Source: Cricetomys ansorgei (Eukaryota; Chordata; Mammalia; Rodentia; Nesomyidae). Taken from it: a stretch of DNA of 64,000 bases. The notes beneath the pieces were generated by a model that saw only the letters and a program-made list of their open reading frames with translations, was not told where the DNA came from and did no database searches. The stretch covers positions 1,102,001 to 1,166,000 of the forward strand of contig JAMJFZ010000165.1 of the NCBI GenBank assembly GCA_026225945.1. The letters are read 5' to 3'. Numbering within the stretch: position 1 is the stretch's first letter; each line of letters begins with the position of its first letter. Shown one piece after another: positions 59,488-64,000 of this stretch. The position numbers and the translations under genes were made by a program.

Positions 59488-59715
59488 GGCAGCGTGAACT
59501 CACGGTGTGCTCAGTCAGTGAAGGGCTTGCTGCGCCGGCACCAGGACCTGAGTTCAAGCCCTAGGATCCACATGAAGAAGCTTAACGTGGTGGTGTGTGT
59601 GTGCAACCCCAACATCAGGGAAGCAAAGACGCGGAGACCCCTGTGACCTGCTGGTCAGCCAATCTAGCCTGGCAACTCCATGCCAGCTAGAAACTCTGCC
59701 TCATGAAACAAGTTG
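59488..59715 (+). mobile_element. B4/B3A-like SINE
   Basis: 'ctcagtcagtgaagggctt', 'ggacctgagttcaagccct' and 'atctagcctggcaactcc' show a tRNA-like head and B1-like rear. Confidence 0.6.
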
Positions 59716-59717
59716 AA

Positions 59718-59905
59718 GGGGCTGGAGAGATGGCACAGGGGTTGAGTGCTCGCAGAGGACCCGAGTTCAGTTCCCAACATTCATGGCAGGTGGCTTACAC
59801 CCACCTGTCCCTCCAGCTACAGAGAATCTGATTTCCCCCTTCTGGCTTTGTAGATGCCCCCACACATATGACACCCTTCACCCCAAACACACCCACTATA
59901 CCTCT
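59718..59905 (+). mobile_element. B3-type SINE
   Basis: 'ggggctggagagatggcaca', 'gagttcagttcccaacattc' and 'gtggcttacacccacctgtc'. Confidence 0.88.
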
Positions 59906-59907
59906 TT

Positions 59908-60036
59908 CATTCCAGCACTCGGGAGGCACAGGCAAGCAGATCTCTGTGAGTTCAAGGCCAGCCTGGTCTACAGAGTGAGTTCCAGGATAGCCAGAGTTAC
60001 AACAGAGAAACCCTGTCTCAAAAAATAATTAATCTT
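59908..60036 (+). mobile_element. B1 SINE, 5' truncated
   Basis: 'attccagcactcgggaggc', 'aggccagcctggtctacag' and 'aaaccctgtctcaaaaaata'. Third SINE in a head-to-tail run. Confidence 0.92.
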
Positions 60037-60382
60037 TTTTAAATGTGAAAACGGAACAACGTGGATAGCGTTTGAGAAAACCCTCTGGCCTCTACATGCA
60101 CACACATCCACATGCACACATACAAAACACAACAGGGGTACCACTTTGAGCTACAGGACCACGAAGACCACAGTTGGCAAGCCCACGCTCCACCTTGCCA
60201 GCCATAGACACCTGGACAACCCACTTGCACCCAGGGCAACCATCAGGAAGGCCATTCAACAGGAAGAAGGGACAAGGTGGCTTAGCATGGAGACCCTGGT
60301 GCTGGTCCCTGTAGTAGCAAGCTGCTGCTGGGGAGGCTCACCGAGGACAACAGGGAGGATTATTTCATAACTGCAAACTCTG

Positions 60383-60600
60383 CCAGACCTCAGCAGAGGG
60401 AACCACCATCATGGCCTGTGCCATACTCACAGAACGCCTTAGGTGTTCTACTGATACCACGTGCAGATCATTACCAATCAACACCTCCCACAGAAATCCA
60501 ACAGCTGCAAACAATACAGAACGGCCTAGGCCTAGGCTAGCCCCTCACCCAGTGCATAAAACAATTTCAAACATAACCAAAAATAAACTTCCCCAACAGG
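60383..60600 (+). mobile_element. LTR-like repeat, forward copy of the 52560 element
   Basis: Homologous to the reverse complement of 52560-52828. It has AATAAA at 60581 near its 3' end and finishes TTCCCCAACA, consistent with an LTR 3' end. No coding sequence. Family not named. Confidence 0.6.
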
Positions 60601-61735
60601 TCCCATCTCACTTGTTCATTGGGGGACATTCGGCAATGGCCCTCTGATGCCATGTTCTGCCTAGGATTGGCTTTGGCACCCAAGTGTCTCCTGGAGTCCT
60701 AAAATCCTCTCAAGGCACAGACTGCGCGTACTGTGCCAGTGTGCTCTCACGGGTTGCATGTAAAATGTCTGTTTAGCCACTTGGTCCCCAGCTAGGGGTG
60801 CTGTTGAGGAGGTCATGGAGCATTTGGGATGCAGGGCTTAGCTGTAGGAAGCGTGCCTCTGCAGTGGGCTTTGAGATACATAGCCAGGTCCCACTTTCCG
60901 TCCTGTCTGTGATTTCTGATCCCAAGGCATTGAGCAAAGCTGACTCAGCCTAGCCACCATGACCAAGCCCAGCCTCCGCCATCGCTACATTGCCCTCACC
61001 GTAATGGATATACCTTTCACCGAGCGCAAAAATAAAACTTCCAGCCTTATCAGAGGCGAGGCTTCAGAGACAAGAAAAATAACTAACACGGGGGTTTCCA
61101 GGAAGGAACAATGAGACCCGGAGGCCATGTGCGACTGTTCATGAGATTTCTGCTGCTTCAGCCACGGAGCGCTGAATGAGGGCCCACTGCAGCTTCCCAG
61201 GCAAACCGAACCAGAGGGTACTGACACAGGCGCCCCTGCCTCACCCTCCAGATGCCCTCTTCCTCTCTCCACACCCCCTGCCTGTCCCTGTCAGGCCCTA
61301 GGTTCTCCGGCACAGTCCTGGCCATCGCCAGCAGGTGGGGTTGGGAAGCTGCCCCCACCCCAGCCTTTTCTATTTTCCTTTCAAGGCCATGGTCAGAGCT
61401 CATCACACAGGCCCCTCCACTGTAATTAGAGTCTCAGCTCATTAGCAAGGGGAAGAGGAGGAGGTCACTGTGGGCTTTTCTGGGAACATTCATTCAGAAG
61501 GTGTTCCCTTCAAGGCTCCTGGGTCTGGAAGGATGGTGTTTGTTATGGAAATTACCACTCGCCCATACATATAAATCTACCCCAGAGTCTCTTGCAGGTT
61601 CCAATTCTTCCCCAACTGCACTAGAGGAGGCAGAGCAGAGCAGATTCTGAGCTGGGGACCCTGAGGTCTCCCTGCATCTCTGACCTAGTGTGGCAAGGAT
61701 CCTGGTGACCCAAAGAGCCCATGTCACCCAGGACT
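60601..61735. other. Intergenic, unique, no gene seen
   Basis: No repeat recognised. The stretch 61415-61450 (CACTGTAATTAGAGTC, CTCATTAGC) is a weak candidate conserved element. Confidence 0.4.
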
Positions 61736-61737
61736 AC

Positions 61738-61822
61738 AGGCTGTAAAGTGAAACGTACCCTTTCCTCCCCAAGTTGCTTTTAGTGATGGTGTTTTATCAC
61801 AGCAAGAGAAACCTTAATGAAG
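61738..61822 (-). mobile_element. Fragment of the 'gtgtcaagttgac' repeat family (antisense)
   Basis: The reverse complement begins 'gtttctcttgctgtgataaa' and continues 'caacttggggaggaaagggt', the left end of the repeats at 19216 and 24323. Confidence 0.65.
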
Positions 61823-61829
61823 TCAGGAA

Positions 61830-61905
61830 CCAAACACTGGTCTTCTGGAAGAGCAACAAGTACTCTTAACTAGCAGGTACGCTGAGCCCTTTCTCTAGCC
61901 CCTCA
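61830..61905 (-). mobile_element. B3-type SINE head (antisense)
   Basis: 'ggaaccaaacactggtcttc' then 'aacaagtactcttaactag' and 'tgagccctttctctagcccc' are the reversed head of a tRNA-derived SINE. Confidence 0.7.
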
Positions 61906-61911
61906 AGGGTG

Positions 61912-62130
61912 TGAGGGCACACATGTGTGCAAACGTGTGTGTGTGTGTATATGTGCAAGTGCATGTGTGTGAGTGCATGTTCATATGTGCATTGTGTGCA
62001 TGTGCGTATGTGTGTGTGTTTGTGTGCATATGTGTGTGCAGGTGTGCATGTGTATATGTGTGTGTTTGTGTGCATGTGTGTATTGTGTGTATTTGTGTGC
62101 ATGTGTGTGTGTGCACGCATGTGTGTGCAA
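61912..62130. repeat. Complex (TG)n tract with TGTGCA and TGTATG units
   Basis: About 220 bp of TG-rich imperfect repeat; open Cys-Val frames here are repeat artefacts. Part of the tail of the adjoining antisense SINE. Confidence 0.9.
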
Positions 62131-62395
62131 ATGTAGAGGTCAGGGAATAACCACAAGTGTCATTACTCCTCAAGCGTTTTTTAGGTCTTGCCACACAGGC
62201 TTGGCTAGCCAGCCAGAGTCCCGGGGACCCTGCTGCCGCTGCCTTCCCAGAGCTGGGACCCAATTCTGCCTAGCTTTTCTTTTTCTTTTCTTTTTTTTCT
62301 TTCTTTAAATATGGGTCCTAAGGATCAAACCCAGGTTCTCATGTTCACAAGGCAAGCACTTTACCAACTAACTGAGCCACCTCCCCAGCCCCAGT
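62131..62395 (-). mobile_element. B2/B4-related SINE (antisense)
   Basis: 'gaggtcagggaataaccac', 'ggatcaaacccaggttctc' and 'actgagccacctccccagcc'. The TG tract at its left is the expanded tail. Confidence 0.75.
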
Positions 62396-62623
62396 TGGAA
62401 TGTAAAATCACGGTTGGAGAGAGGGAGGCATGGGGTAATTCCACCCTGTGGGAGCGAGGCCTCCCCCAAAGCACCGCCATTTCTCCCTGAATGATGTTGT
62501 GCCTCTCTGCAGGAATGCCTGTGCGGGCTGAGCCATGGGACACGGATTCTTAGTGCCTCCACTGGCTTGTGGTACCATTAGCTCTGCTCCCTGCTCCGCT
62601 ATTAAGGATTATTGTGCAGTGGA

Positions 62624-62702
62624 CTTGGTTCCAGGAGAGCCAGAGCTGCAGAGAGAGACCCTATCTCAAAAGAAGAAGAAAAAAAAAGAAAAAGAAAAGA
62701 AA
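62624..62702 (+). mobile_element. B1 3' fragment with A/G-rich tail
   Basis: 'ggttccaggagagccagag' and 'gagagaccctatctcaaaag', then (AAAG/AAAAG)n. Confidence 0.75.
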
Positions 62703-63435
62703 TCATCGTGATTGTTACAGAGCAAAGCACGTCCTGGAGGGTCAGGCAGTGCACAGACATCTGGCCGTCCAGCTCTAGGGTCCTTTATCTGCAGGGCATC
62801 ACCCGCCACGGGCATCCTGGAGGGTCACACGCAGGCCAGGCTCACCTTTCTGGAGCATTGCTCTCCCGAGTCCACGGGCTAACAAGCCTGATGGCCCTGT
62901 GGAACCACATGTCCACCCTAATCATGACTCCATCTCCAGAGGGAGCCTGGCCAACAGACACAGACAAAGCAACTACTCCCGAGGGCACAGAGGGGTACCA
63001 CTAAGTGGCCACACACCAAGCGCCCCCAGGAGCGTATCCCTTCCCTTCTGTCCCGCGTGCTTCTCTTTCTGTGTAATGGCGACACTCTACAGAGCAGATC
63101 AGTGGCTGATCTTAGACTGGCCTGGCTCGCTTTCTTCCAATCTGTGTGCTGGAGACACTCCGTCCAGGGTTGCAGGAGACTGCCTAAAATAGCTGGGGCC
63201 TAGGAGGATAAGAAGATGTGCAAATTCATTAGTACAGATAAAGGATGGACAGCAGGGCGGTGTCCCCCACTCCTCCAGAGAGAGATCGTCAAAGTTTTAG
63301 CCTAGTGAGTCTGAGCCGTGTTGCCTCTGAGGGCGTAATGTGAGACAAAGGGTTCCCCAGCTGTGGTACAGGGGGGCCCATGGTAGGGCAGCATTCTTTC
63401 TCTCTCTCTCTCTTCCCTCACACTTCCACACCTCC
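62703..63435. other. Intergenic, unique, no gene seen
   Basis: Only a short (CT)n at about 63400-63415 stands out. Confidence 0.4.
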
Positions 63436-63625
63436 CCCCTTTTGACAGTGTCTCCTATGTCCCAGGCTAGCTTCATCCTTGAACCTCTGATCCTCCGACA
63501 TTCTAGTGCTACGGTTAGCCTAGTGCCACCCACCACATTTGCAGAACTGGGGAATCAAACCTGGGGCCTCCTGCATGCTAGGCAAATGCCCTACCAGCTG
63601 AACCATACTCCCAGCCCCCTTTCTT
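63436..63625 (-). mobile_element. B4-type composite SINE (antisense)
   Basis: Reversed B1-like 'gacagtgtctcctatgtccc' and 'cttgaacctctgatcctcc', then reversed ID-like 'ggggaatcaaacctggggcc' and 'gctgaaccatactcccagcc'. Confidence 0.7.
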
Positions 63626-64000
63626 TTATTTTTCTTTTTTTAACAGCATCTCACAGGTTCTTCAGACCAGTCCAGAAGTCCTGGGCGGGAGCTATCCATC
63701 CACCCAGGGCTGTAACACTAGGTTAGTCTCTCGGTTGTTGAATGTCAGCTTTCTGCTGGGGGAGGAGCGATGCTGGGTGATCTGGGTGCCAGCCTGGCCT
63801 ACACGATCAGCTTGGTGGAGGACTAAAGCACTGATAGTCTTCGCTGGACAGTCCCTCGTCATCACTGAGTGACCCAGACACTCTTCTCAGCATGCTCTCC
63901 CCAAGCAAGGTCTGTACCCTACCCAAGCCCAGCTCAGCCCCCTGAGCCGTGCCACACACTGGCATCAGCCCTGAGTCCCTCTCACCCTTCAGACCAACAC
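63626..64000. other. Intergenic to window end, no gene seen
   Basis: No exon or repeat recognised apart from a T-rich stretch at about 63626-63643. Confidence 0.4.

Noticed and set aside
46436..64000. A neighbouring gene such as Fbxo2 downstream of Disp3
   Set aside because: No coding exon or F-box-like frame was found; in the human locus the next gene lies well over 18 kb away.

Overview
The window is nuclear DNA from a muroid rodent. The signs are many B1 and B2/B3/B4-type SINEs, tRNA-derived ID elements, old L1 and MIR relics, long (CA)n and (TGGA)n arrays, and a gene split by GT-AG introns. The species cannot be fixed from the sequence alone. There is no prokaryotic or phage content.

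One protein-coding gene is present, on the + strand: Disp3 (dispatched family member 3, also called PTCHD2). Its 3' 23 bases of a 5' non-coding exon open the window and end in a consensus donor. An 18 kb first intron follows, then 20 coding exons between 18033 and 45624. Joined at the stated splice sites they give one uninterrupted frame of 4056 nt (1351 codons plus stop) with every junction phase matching. The product is a large multi-pass membrane protein of the RND/Patched/Dispatched superfamily with a sterol-sensing domain, two big lumenal or extracellular loops, a GxxxDD motif in TM4 and a GxxxD motif in TM10. A short 3' UTR ends near 46435 after an ATTAAA signal.

Layout: 1-0.9 kb, CpG-rich 3' flank of exon 1; 0.9-18 kb, intron 1 with SINEs, a 1.35 kb (TGGA)n array, a probable solo LTR and AT-rich candidate conserved elements; 18.0-20.3 kb, the first two coding exons; 20.3-29.3 kb, repeat-dense intron 3 (SINE cluster, second (TGGA)n array, antisense L1 remains); 29.3-45.6 kb, eighteen closely spaced exons, with introns carrying two minisatellites and several SINE/MIR copies; 45.6-64 kb, 3' UTR and then intergenic DNA with SINEs, LTR-like repeats, an old sense L1 fragment, CA-rich tracts and a candidate conserved non-coding element near 54.7 kb. 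I see no second gene, tRNA gene, rRNA gene or CRISPR array.

I found no evidence of an undescribed multi-gene system. The most useful observations are two furin-type cleavage motifs in the first loop of Disp3, its asymmetric TM4/TM10 acidic motifs, one weak-looking splice acceptor, two intronic minisatellites, and candidate conserved elements for comparative testing. Names of repeat families and all statements about human DISP3 are from memory, not from a search.
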